The notes below the pieces were generated by a model that was given only the letters and a program-made list of their open reading frames with translations, made no database searches and had not been told where the DNA came from. 64,000 nucleotides of DNA from Syngnathus acus (lineage: Eukaryota > Chordata > Actinopteri > Syngnathiformes > Syngnathidae). The stretch covers positions 17,041,628 to 17,105,627 of the forward strand of contig NC_051092.1 in the NCBI RefSeq assembly GCF_901709675.1, given 5' to 3'. Made by a program: the position numbers and the translations under genes. Numbering within the stretch: position 1 is the first letter of the stretch; every line of letters begins with the position of its first letter. Of the stretch, positions 56,749 through 64,000 are shown in pieces.

Positions 56749-57671
56749 CCGTTTTTTTCCGTGTATAATACGCAAAATGTAACTAATTTATTGTCCTAAA
56801 ATCTGGGGTGCGCATTATACATGGGTACAATTTTTTTTTAATTTTTTTTTTTTAATTAATTTTTTTTTTTTTTTTTTTTTTTAAGAAAATCATGGTACTG
56901 GTACGAGTATTGATTTATGTATTGTTCTCTTCTTGTCATGTTGTGAAAGAATGTGGGTTGAATAAATACCGAAAGAACAATAGTGTGTTTGTACTGTGCT
57001 CTGGTCATTTCGTCAAAGAAGGGATAATAGTCCTCTTCTCTTCTTGACTGACAATGAATGTGATAGTTTAATACAATCAGCAAATAACAAAATGCGTATT
57101 ACAGGTAATATTTTATTTCACAACACTTTGCCTTGTTCCTTTCGTCTCTGCTGTTCACTTCAAACACGCTCCATACGAACGCAATGCTCCCGTATCAGAC
57201 GCTTGCTCAATCACCTGCTCGTTTGCTGTCACAATGTACCCTACACAAATCCGAAACATTTGTTGCGGCTCCGAGTCACGACGAGGGGCAAGTTTTGGTT
57301 TCCAAGGGTGTTTTTATTCCTCTTCAACGTCTCTCCCATACAGAGCCGCCTTTTTCACATGTCCGCACGTCACTTTCCTCTCTTTTCATCTGATCGCGGT
57401 GGTGCCTTTACGGGCAGTCGGAGAAATCAACGCCAACAAAAAAAATACATCCAGCCTAGTTAAGACCATACCAAAGACTATAAAAATGGGACCCATTGCC
57501 TCCCTGCGTGTGTGACGATCATTGGGACTTAAAAAAAACTAAAAATAAAATAAAATAAAAAATAAAAATGGGTGCGTATTATACATGGGTACAGGCTTTT
57601 TTCCAGCATCAACATGCCATTGTTAGGGTGCGTATTATACATGGGGGCGTATTATACACGGAAAAAAACGG
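56749..57671. mobile_element. TA-target MITE family M1, copy c
   Basis: Left end CCGTTTTTTTCCGTGTATAA, right end TTATACACGGAAAAAAACGG, with TA at 56747-56748 and 57672-57673. LTR-Z copy 4 near 39481-39500 (TCAAAATAATCATTAATCG) is the exact empty site. The interior holds a SINE scrap at 57480-57535. Confidence 0.9.
57480..57535 (+). mobile_element. SINE scrap inside the MITE
   Basis: TATAAAAATGGGACCCATTG then CCTCCCTG and GTGACGATCATTGGGACTT matches the reverse complement of two parts of the SINE at 44795-45105 with the middle missing. Confidence 0.6.
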
Positions 57672-57717
57672 TAATCATTAATCGAAATTAAATGATTATA
57701 AAGTAGAAATTTAATGA

Positions 57718-57803
57718 ATAAGATAAGATAAGATAATCCTTTATTATTCCCTCAATGGGGAAACTCCTGTGTAAGCAGCAGTACACTTAACATATACACA
57801 CAC
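57718..57803 (-). mobile_element. LINE 3' tail, antisense
   Basis: ATAAGATAAGATAATCCTTT then ATTATTCCCTCAATGGGGA is the reverse complement of a common fish LINE 3' end with a TTATC-repeat tail. It lies between the truncated LTR-Z and the ERV. Confidence 0.6.
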
Positions 57804-58231
57804 TGTTAGGGTAGTGCTCACTCTAACTTATTTTGCAAGAACCACACTGGAGACAAGTTAGTCGTTTCAGACACCTGCAGGCGGAGAGTTCACTCGTCGC
57901 TGTGCTTACAGCGATGGTCGAATGAAGTCTGACTCAGGCCTCATCAGGTACATATTTATTGAGAAGAAACACAGTGGGGTTGAAAGTGGGGGTGTGGGAA
58001 CACAGGATGGGGTGAAGCCGCTCCCCTGCTGATCAATGCATAGCAGGGGGCCTTTTACAACTTTGTGGAAACAAAGCAACTTTGATTGCTTCCTCTGCAG
58101 CTAGTCAATCAGGTGAAAAGATCTTAGCACTTTGGTCTACTACTTTTGGTAAGACAGGACAAGCTAGGTAAATTATTACAGGTTACCTTCCAACATAATC
58201 ATACGATGAAGATATTCTACAAACCCTAACA
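57804..58231 (-). repeat. 3' LTR of the ERV
   Basis: It starts TGTTAGGGTAGTGCTCAC and ends AAACCCTAACA (428 bp) with short inverted ends TGTTAGGG/CCCTAACA. A solo relative at 53331-53713 fixes the limits through its 5-bp target duplication. Confidence 0.9.
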
Positions 58232-58243
58232 TATCCCCCCTGT
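58232..58243 (-). promoter_or_regulatory. Polypurine tract
   Basis: On the minus strand, ACAGGGGGGATA lies directly before the 3' LTR, as expected for the plus-strand primer of reverse transcription. Confidence 0.85.
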
Positions 58244-58550
58244 TTTATCATATGAGTATGTCAAACCCGATCAATCAAACATAAGAAAGAAAACACAATG
58301 ACAGCAATAACTTCCAGTGAAGACGAGGTATTTCCCTCAATGCTCCAGTCCAAATTTTGTGTGCAACTGAAAAACCTGCGGCCAGATTAAATGCAGGAAA
58401 AGAGTTAGACGGCCCCTCTGCCTTAGGCGACCAGAATGTTATCAATAAAAAAAGAAAAAGAAAAACACAGAAACGGTACATCATTGTACCCATCACTTGC
58501 AAGGCATTTTCGATGGTCAAATCATCAAGTTTCTGTAAAAGAATGCTGAG

Positions 58551-58730
58551 CTAAACAGCATCTACGCAATCCACGTCTCGCAGCACATCATAGACATCAC
58601 ATCCGTCATCTCTAAGAAGTTGTATATGTACTTGTGCCACGGTAGAAGACACAAACCTTGTCACAGCAGACTTCAAACACGGGATAACACAGGTCGTAAA
58701 CAAGCACAACAATACCAGCACAGCAAGCAT
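58551..58730 (-). pseudogene. env remnant: membrane anchor and cytoplasmic tail
   Basis: The minus-strand frame starts with a hydrophobic run (MLAVLVLLCLF) followed by Cys-rich CVIPCLKS and about 40 polar residues to a TAG at 58551. A membrane helix followed by juxtamembrane cysteines and a short tail, just upstream of the polypurine tract, fits the end of a retroviral TM subunit. No surface subunit or fusion region is visible between here and integrase. The assignment rests on position and pattern. Confidence 0.55.
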
Positions 58731-59009
58731 GACCAGTCCTCAAAGTTCTCATCGTGTGACCATCGTTTTCCACGGTCAACATTGTCACTTGGTCTGTTCA
58801 GTTGAGTCCATAGACCATAGCACGCTCCAACCACAACGCAGCAGAGGATCCATCTGGCATATGGAGCCCCGTTGCTACTAGGATGGCAGAGACACCGGGA
58901 CATCCCCTCGCCTAGCGGAGTGGGGATCGTTGTTTTCTTCACCAACATTGAGACGTCCCACCCTAAACGATAGGACTCCTTTGAAGTTAGCCTTCCCCAC
59001 CACTTCGAA

Positions 59010-60107
59010 TTAGGGGTCCAGCACTCTCTGCAACTTGCAGTGGCTGAGGTGAATCCAGCTGGGCCGTTCAGCTATCTTTACTGCGGTGGGGGTAGTCAGC
59101 AGGACTTGGAATGGTCCCTCCCACCGTGGGCTGGCCCAGCTCTTTCTTTTGATGACTTTGATGTAGACCCAGCCTCCTGGCTTGATGGCGTTGTCGACCT
59201 GTGAGGATGAAAGATCAGGCGGCAGTAAATTTGCATTTGACACCTCTGTCAGTCTGAGCGTTCTGATCATGTAATCTGCCAAAGACTGTTCATCTGCCTT
59301 TTGTAAATCTGCATGGAACACAGGTAGTCTATATGGCCTCCCGTGGATGATTTCAAAAGGTGTTAGCCCTTCTGAAGTGGGAGTGATTCTCATATAGAGC
59401 TTCACTAAGTCTAGGCACTCCGGCCAAGATCTGCCTGTTGTTTCCATGCATTTTTTCAACCCGCTTTTGATAGTATAGTTTGCTCGTTCAACCAGGCCAG
59501 CGCTGGACGGGTGGTAGCCGCAGTGGTTTTTTAACGTTACCCCAAGGTGTACAGCCATGTTCTGTACAACTTGGTTCACAAAGTGTGGACCATTGTCACT
59601 GTAAATGGTTTGGGGGATGCCATGAGTCGGTATGATGGCTTTGCAAATGGCTTTTGCCACTGTTAAGGCATCCGCACGTTTAGATGGAACTATTTCCACC
59701 CATTTGGAAAATGCATCAATCATCACTAGGCAGTATTTGTGAGGTCCACTTTGTGTGAGCTCAATAAAATCCATGTGCATGATTTGAAATGGGTAAGACG
59801 GTTTTGGAAATGAGCCTCTCTTAGGTCTCATGTTTCCTTGTGGATTATGTTTCACACAAACGGGACATGCTTTACAAAAATTTTTTAAGTAAACATCCAA
59901 ACCAAAGGTAGTGAATTGTTGATGTATGATGGACCTCATCCCCCCTGTCGACACATGGCAAGGCCCATGCGTCGCAATTGCCGCTGCTTTAAAAAGTGAC
60001 TTAGGTAAAACAGGTTTGTCATCGACGCGGAGGATATTATCTGTGTCCGCTATTGCACCTTTTGTCGTCCACATTCGTTTTTCCACCATTGGAGCATTGC
60101 CCTGCAT
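59010..60107 (-). CDS. Retroviral integrase (open frame, 365 aa)
   Basis: It inserts viral DNA into host DNA. N-terminal zinc domain: His in IATHGPCH and Cys pair in CKACPVC. The core has the first Asp in MHMDFIEL, the second in YSDNGPHF, and the Glu in [11 protein letters not shown]. The C-terminal part shows [14 protein letters not shown], then [17 protein letters not shown], the GPY/F-type motif of gammaretrovirus-like integrases. The frame is open to a stop at 59010. It starts at an internal Met and is not joined in frame to the RNase H upstream. All three catalytic residues are intact, unusual in such a damaged element. Confidence 0.9.
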   Translation of the reverse strand: MQGNAPMVEKRMWTTKGAIADTDNILRVDDKPVLPKSLFKAAAIATHGPCHVSTGGMRSIIHQQFTTFGLDVYLKNFCKACPVCVKHNPQGNMRPKRGSFPKPSYPFQIMHMDFIELTQSGPHKYCLVMIDAFSKWVEIVPSKRADALTVAKAICKAIIPTHGIPQTIYSDNGPHFVNQVVQNMAVHLGVTLKNHCGYHPSSAGLVERANYTIKSGLKKCMETTGRSWPECLDLVKLYMRITPTSEGLTPFEIIHGRPYRLPVFHADLQKADEQSLADYMIRTLRLTEVSNANLLPPDLSSSQVDNAIKPGGWVYIKVIKRKSWASPRWEGPFQVLLTTPTAVKIAERPSWIHLSHCKLQRVLDP

Positions 60108-60154
60108 ATCTGTCAGTATAGTCTTATCTATGAGTTGCGTGTCCTCTGTATCTA

Positions 60155-60547
60155 TTAAAAAAATTCGTGGCCATGTTTCCCTGCTGCCGCTTCTTTAGCA
60201 ATTCTGTCTGCTAATCTGTTTCCATTCGAGGCTTCGTCTGTGCCGGTGGTGTGAGCAGCACATTTACACACAGCTAGTTTAGCAGGCAAATGAATGGCCT
60301 GCAACAAGTCTTTTAACAAGGAGGCATGGGTAACTGGCTTACCAGTTGATGTTGTCAACCCCCTGCGCTCCCATTGTTTTGCAAAATAGAACAGAGTAGA
60401 AAACGCATACTGACTGTCTGTGTATACAGTGACTTCCTTATCTTCTGCCAATTCACAAGCTCTTGTCAGTGCAATTAGCTCAGCAGCCTGCGCTGACCTG
60501 TTGTATGGAAGCTCCTCTGCTTCAACGATCTGGTTTGGCAATTTCAC
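60155..60547 (-). pseudogene. Retroviral RNase H domain
   Basis: RNase H removes the RNA strand during reverse transcription. Visible: RSAQAAELIALTRACELAE (Glu), VTVYTDSQYAFS (Asp), CAAHTTGTDEASNGNRLAD (His and last Asp). The first Asp strand lies before the Met at 60547 and is not seen. It stops at 60155, and integrase begins in another frame at 60107. Confidence 0.8.
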
Positions 60548-61517
60548 AATTGCATACCCACTTTGATTGTTCCCTTTATATATTTATTTCTTCCTTAGCA
60601 TTTAACGTACTCAAAATCACTCTTTCTTCGAAGTCGCCCCACTAATTTTCGATAGAAGTGTCCAACAACGCCAACCTTTCAACCTGTATTTTCCCTTCAT
60701 TCAGGCAATCAGTCATCAATGCTCATTTGCATCTCACACGCAGTCTCCAAGAAGGAGACTTTCTATCACATCGGTCCCAATTCATCCAAGCTCACCACAC
60801 AACATTCACATACCATTTTCATCTCAAGGTTCCTGATAGAACAATCCACCAATCCAAAAAAAACTCAACACACAAAAAAACTGCTGGCAAATCAATCAGA
60901 AGTTTTTCTTTGTTTTTAAATTTGAAGAACCCAATCTCTCAGAATCAGCTCGCATATAGAAGTTTGTATGATCTTATAACACAACCAGTCAATTATTTCT
61001 ATTAAATGTGAACGTCTTAAATTCACAATTTTGATTCTCAATTCCTGAAAGCATGTTCTGTCGTTTCTTACTTAACATGCACTAGTGTGGATCAGTTTCT
61101 GCTCGCAAACAGATTTCTCTCTTTTCCTCTCATTTTTATCTTTCAAAAGCGTTTCTGTTCTGCGGTGCAAATTGGATAGACCACAGTCTAGCAAATGTCT
61201 GTACACCAAAAGTTTAGCCAATTTTCATCATTTTAACACACATGCACAGCTCTCGCGCGCGTAAGGTAGATCCCAGCACCAATGATTCGTCACAGGCTGG
61301 CCATTTCCTGTGGTCGATCATGAGCTGGTCCCTCCCACGCACACGAGGACAGCACATTCTAAGTTTTATTTATCTTCTAGAAGCCAGTTGCATTCATTTA
61401 CCACTTGATTTGCAAATTTTAACTTTAGTGTACATACACAATTTGATCTCTGGCCATTTGTCATTGGGCATACAACAGCATTGTCATACTCCTTGCATGG
61501 ACAGGAGCTCTAACAAT
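60548..61517 (-). other. Where protease and RT should be: no coding seen
   Basis: The AT-rich sequence gives no RT motif (no YxDD-type box) on the minus strand. Either the region was deleted and replaced or it has decayed beyond recognition. Short plus-strand frames are without meaning. Confidence 0.6.
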
Positions 61518-62405
61518 CTAAAAACGTTCTAATGATCTGACAATGACATGTCTTGCTTTCATATGGACATCTGTTATTTCTTCCTCTGTAGGAGAAAAGA
61601 GATCACAGGGGAGGAATCTAGTCATGCTGACAATTTGGCTTTTCCTCTGCCCCTTCCTCCACCCTTTGATTGGTGTCGTTTTGCGTGACGACACTCTCTT
61701 GCGAAGTGTCCCCGTTTCCCACAGTTCCAACAGGTCTCTGAATCTGATGGGGGTTTTTGAATTATATGGAGGCCTGCGGCCTTGTTGGCCTCTACCTCTT
61801 CCTCTGGCCTGCTGGGACCCATGAAAGAAGACTGTTGTATCTTCATCTAGGTCAACATCATCATCATCGCCTAGATGAAATACATCAGAACTTTTGGCCC
61901 ATTGCATAGTTGTTGTCACACTTGCAATATCTACTTCCACCAAATGTTTCCTCACCCAGTTGCCGAAGTCGGGGGGGGGGGAAACAGTGATGAGCGCGTT
62001 TTTAAGACGTTGCTGATAAGCACTCTCAGCCGCATCATCGAATGGGGTGCCACTGTGCACCCAGAATTCTTTTTCAAATCTTAATTGAATGGCGGTCTCA
62101 TCACTTTTTATCTTTCCAGGTTTTGTCTCCTGAATTTGTTCTCTTTTCTCTTGTGAAGCTTTCAACCACATTCTAGCACAATTCAATTCTTTCTCTTTAC
62201 TTTTCTTTTTCAGTCCCTTTGACTTCCTATTCACACTCTCCTCCAAAACATCAACCACTATCTTCCACACTTCAACTTTCAACTTCCCTTCTACTCCATA
62301 CTTTTTCTTCCACTTTGGCATGTATTGCATACAATTAAGAAATTTACTCGCCATGTACTTCTCATCTCCTTCAAGAGCTAGGGATTTACCGGTTTTGTTT
62401 CCCAT
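61518..62405 (-). pseudogene. Retroviral gag, frameshifted
   Basis: Gag forms the virus particle. I choose the Met at 62405 because MGNKTGKS has the Gly2 needed for myristoylation; the upstream Met at 62429 lacks it. The matrix-like region is Lys-rich (KSKGLKKKSKEKE), and an acidic stretch (DDDDVDLDED) and an RG-rich stretch (ARGRGRG) follow. The CCHC knuckle (CWNCGKRGHFAREC) is in a different frame (61622-61846), so a shift lies near 61740. The first frame runs on without sense to 61518. The knuckle frame ends at 61622. Confidence 0.8.
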
Positions 62406-62599
62406 CTTAATTTGGTATTTTAGGTTCATACAATTGTTTTGTTTTTATTTTATTTGAGGATCCTCAATGCAGGTTTAAATTGACCTTCCACCAAATTCTC
62501 TTTGCAGTCAATTTATCCTACCAGTCGCACTCTCAACCACACAAACTCCAGCGCTTTTTATTTTTAGGCCTATCCAGGATGGGTGTAAAACCCTCCAAC

Positions 62600-62940
62600 A
62601 CAGCTTGGAGGAACGGACAGAAAAAAGAATCTACGCCCTTCTTCAATTAGGAAAAATAAACTCTGTTCTTTCTTAGCCTGTTCCTTCCACTGGGACTTGA
62701 ACCCAAGCTGTTCTTTGGCCGGAGAAACGTACAAAGAAATATCTACACCCTTCTTTGATTAAAAAAAAAGAAGCTCCGTGTTTCTTAGCACGTTCCTTCC
62801 ACTGGGACTCTAACCCAAGCCAGATCCCTCAGCTTGGAAGAACAGACAAAGAAGAATCTACGCACTTCTTCGATGAACGAAAAAGAAGCTCTGCTTTTCT
62901 TAGTCTGTTTCTTCCCCTGGAACTCGAACCCAGGCTAAGC
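62600..62940 (-). repeat. Triplicated module of about 113 bp in the ERV leader
   Basis: The minus strand has GCTTGGGTTCAAGTCCCA at 62708-62691, GCTTGGGTTAGAGTCCCA at 62820-62803 and GCCTGGGTTCGAGTTCCA at 62935-62918. Each is followed by AAG-rich sequence and the AGAA...TTCTTC segments. GGTTCAAGTCCC resembles a tRNA T-arm/B box. Spacing is 112 and 115 bp. Confidence 0.75.
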
Positions 62941-63203
62941 TATATTCCGTGCACCTCTACCTTTTACGCGTTTCACAACAACACAATCACACAACTTTAG
63001 GGCGTTAACTTACTTGTCCCCTGGTTCGTTGCACTGCCGGGTCCCGTCAATCCACCTCTGTCAGACGAAGGCAGACCTAAGATGCTGGCCCAGTGAAGAA
63101 TTTCCTTCCCAGGTCTTTCTTTACCAGGTCCTCCTAATGGACGCTGGCCCGTCGACGGTGTACAGCGCGTCGTCCTCCGTCAGCCAGATGGCGGGTATGA
63201 GGG

Positions 63204-63221
63204 TCCCGGGTTTCGGCACCA
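63204..63221 (-). promoter_or_regulatory. Primer-binding site complementary to tRNA-Phe
   Basis: The minus strand reads TGGTGCCGAAACCCGGGA, 3 nt after the LTR end (CCCTAACA). It is the exact complement of the vertebrate tRNA-Phe 3' end (TCCCGGGTTTCGGCA plus CCA) as I remember it. Confidence 0.85.
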
Positions 63222-63224
63222 AAA

Positions 63225-63242
63225 TGTTAGGGTAGTGCTCAC
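63225..63242 (-). repeat. Remnant of the ERV 5' LTR
   Basis: TGTTAGGGTAGTGCTCAC is the last 18 bases (minus-strand sense) of the LTR. The sequence then switches to LINE, so about 410 bp of LTR and any target duplication are missing. Confidence 0.85.
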
Positions 63243-63244
63243 AC

Positions 63245-64000
63245 AAGATCTCCGCCAGCATCACGCTGAGCACAGGGGCCCCCCAAGGCTGCGTGCTCAG
63301 TCCGCTGCTCTTCACCCTCCTGACGCATGACTGCGCTGCCACCTGCAGCGGCAACCGCATAGTGAAGTTTGCTGACGACACGACTCTGGTGGGTCTCATC
63401 ACCAAGGGAGACGAGACTCAATACAGGCTGGAGGTTGACCTTCTGACCGCGTGGTGCAGGGACAACAACCTCCTGCTGAACGTCGACAAGACCAAGGAGA
63501 TTGTTGTTGACTTCCGGAAGGGTCACGCCCAGCACCTGCCGCTGACCATCGACGGTGCTGTGGTGGAGAGAGTGAGCAGCGCCAGGTTCCTGGGGGTGCA
63601 CATCAGTGAGGATCTCTCCTGGTCCACCAACACCGCGTCGCTGGCGAAGAAGGCCCAGCGCCGCCTGTACTTCCTTCGGAAACTCAGGCGGGCGGGGGCT
63701 CCTCCGGCCGTCATGACTACTTTTTACCGCGGCACCATTGAGAGCGTCCTCTCCAGCTGTATTGCTGTCTGGGGTGGCAGCTGCACTGACCACGACTTGA
63801 AGGCCCTGCAGCGCATAGTGAAAACGGCTAGTAAGACTATTGGTGCTTCTCTCCCCTCCTTGAAGGACATTTACACCTCCCATCTCACCCGCAAGGCGAC
63901 CAAGATTGTGAGTGATGTGAGTCACCCCGCTCACTCTTTGTTTGAACTTCTGCCCTCTGGGAGGCGGTACAGGAGCCTGCGCTCCCGCACCACCAGACTT
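63245..64000 (+). CDS. Rex1-like LINE reverse transcriptase, open to the window end
   Basis: From 63245 the frame is open for 252 codons with no stop and runs off the window. Motif B (STGAPQGCVLSPLLFTLLT), motif C (VKFADDTTLVGLI), then NNLLLNVDKTKEIVVDF, ARFLGVHISEDLSW, AKKAQRRLYFLRKLRRAG and HSLFELLPSGRRYRSLR are all present. The catalytic Asp pair is intact. The start is artificial: the frame begins where the ERV LTR remnant ends, so motif A and the endonuclease are missing. The high GC and lack of stops suggest a younger copy than the one at 49007. Confidence 0.9.

Larger units (their letters stand above)
56243..57717 (-). mobile_element. LTR of family Z, copy 5 (truncated), with MITE inside
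   Basis: It starts TGTCAATCGTGCACTTAAC, closest to copy 4. The MITE at 56749-57671 interrupts it, and it ends at TTTAATGAATAAG where a LINE tail begins, so the right half is missing and no target duplication can be shown. Confidence 0.75.
57804..63242 (-). mobile_element. Endogenous retrovirus, class I-like, tRNA-Phe primer site, defective
   Basis: The order on the minus strand is: 18-bp remnant of 5' LTR, primer site, long leader, gag, (no protease or RT), RNase H, integrase, env tail, polypurine tract, 3' LTR. Integrase with a GPF-type C-terminal motif, the Gag start MGN and a single CCHC knuckle fit gamma/epsilon-like fish ERVs. Frame breaks in gag, loss of RT and most of env, and loss of the 5' LTR mean it cannot replicate alone. 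Confidence 0.85.

Noticed and set aside
63239-63934. 231-codon minus-strand frame
   Set aside because: It is the shadow of the plus-strand LINE RT, which has clear motifs.

Overview
The window reads as vertebrate nuclear DNA, most probably from a teleost fish. Reasons: fish-type LINEs (L2 with an esterase-bearing ORF1, a Rex1-like LINE, a Rex3-like LINE with a GATG tail), tRNA-headed SINEs with GATG tails, Tc1, hAT and pogo/Tigger transposons, endogenous retroviruses, and three spliced exons of the ciliary gene tmem231. No bacterial signal was seen. A percomorph, perhaps syngnathid, origin is only a guess from the SINE sequence.

The one host gene I can identify is tmem231 (+ strand), as its last three coding exons: 29488-29569, 42981-43086 and 43239-43401. 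The intron between the first two is 13.4 kb and packed with transposons. The last intron (43087-43238) has AT-AC ends with a good U12-type 5' splice site and branch point, so it is probably removed by the minor spliceosome. The 5' half of the gene was not found.

Layout. 1-14.0 kb: a broken minus-strand transposon-like gene (pieces between 14017 and 3488) split by a Tc1 element, a hAT element, a TA-target MITE and a Rex3-like LINE. The LINE shows a twin-priming inversion and itself carries an LTR element. 14.0-20.2 kb: pogo and hAT pieces, then three near-identical 1.42-kb tandem units (15925-20198). 20.4-22.6 kb: a SINE and a 143-bp satellite. 22.6-29.4 kb: retroelement pieces, a hAT element, an LTR of family Z, and a candidate minus-strand 3' terminal exon pair. 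29.5-43.6 kb: tmem231 with its intron full of LTR-Z, pogo, hAT, Tc1 and L2. 43.7-46.2 kb: SINEs, LINE tails, and a retroviral LTR with a proline-type primer site and splice donor. 46.2-56.2 kb: one L2 LINE split by a Rex1-like LINE (itself split by a hAT) and by an LTR element (itself split by a solo ERV LTR). 56.2-57.7 kb: another LTR-Z with a MITE. 57.8-63.2 kb: a minus-strand endogenous retrovirus with gag, RNase H, integrase, an env tail and a tRNA-Phe-type primer site. 63.2-64 kb: an open Rex1-like reverse transcriptase running off the end.

Many insertions are supported by exact target-site duplications, and several by empty sites within the window, so the order of nesting can be read. 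All family names come from recognising motifs by eye. No search was run.
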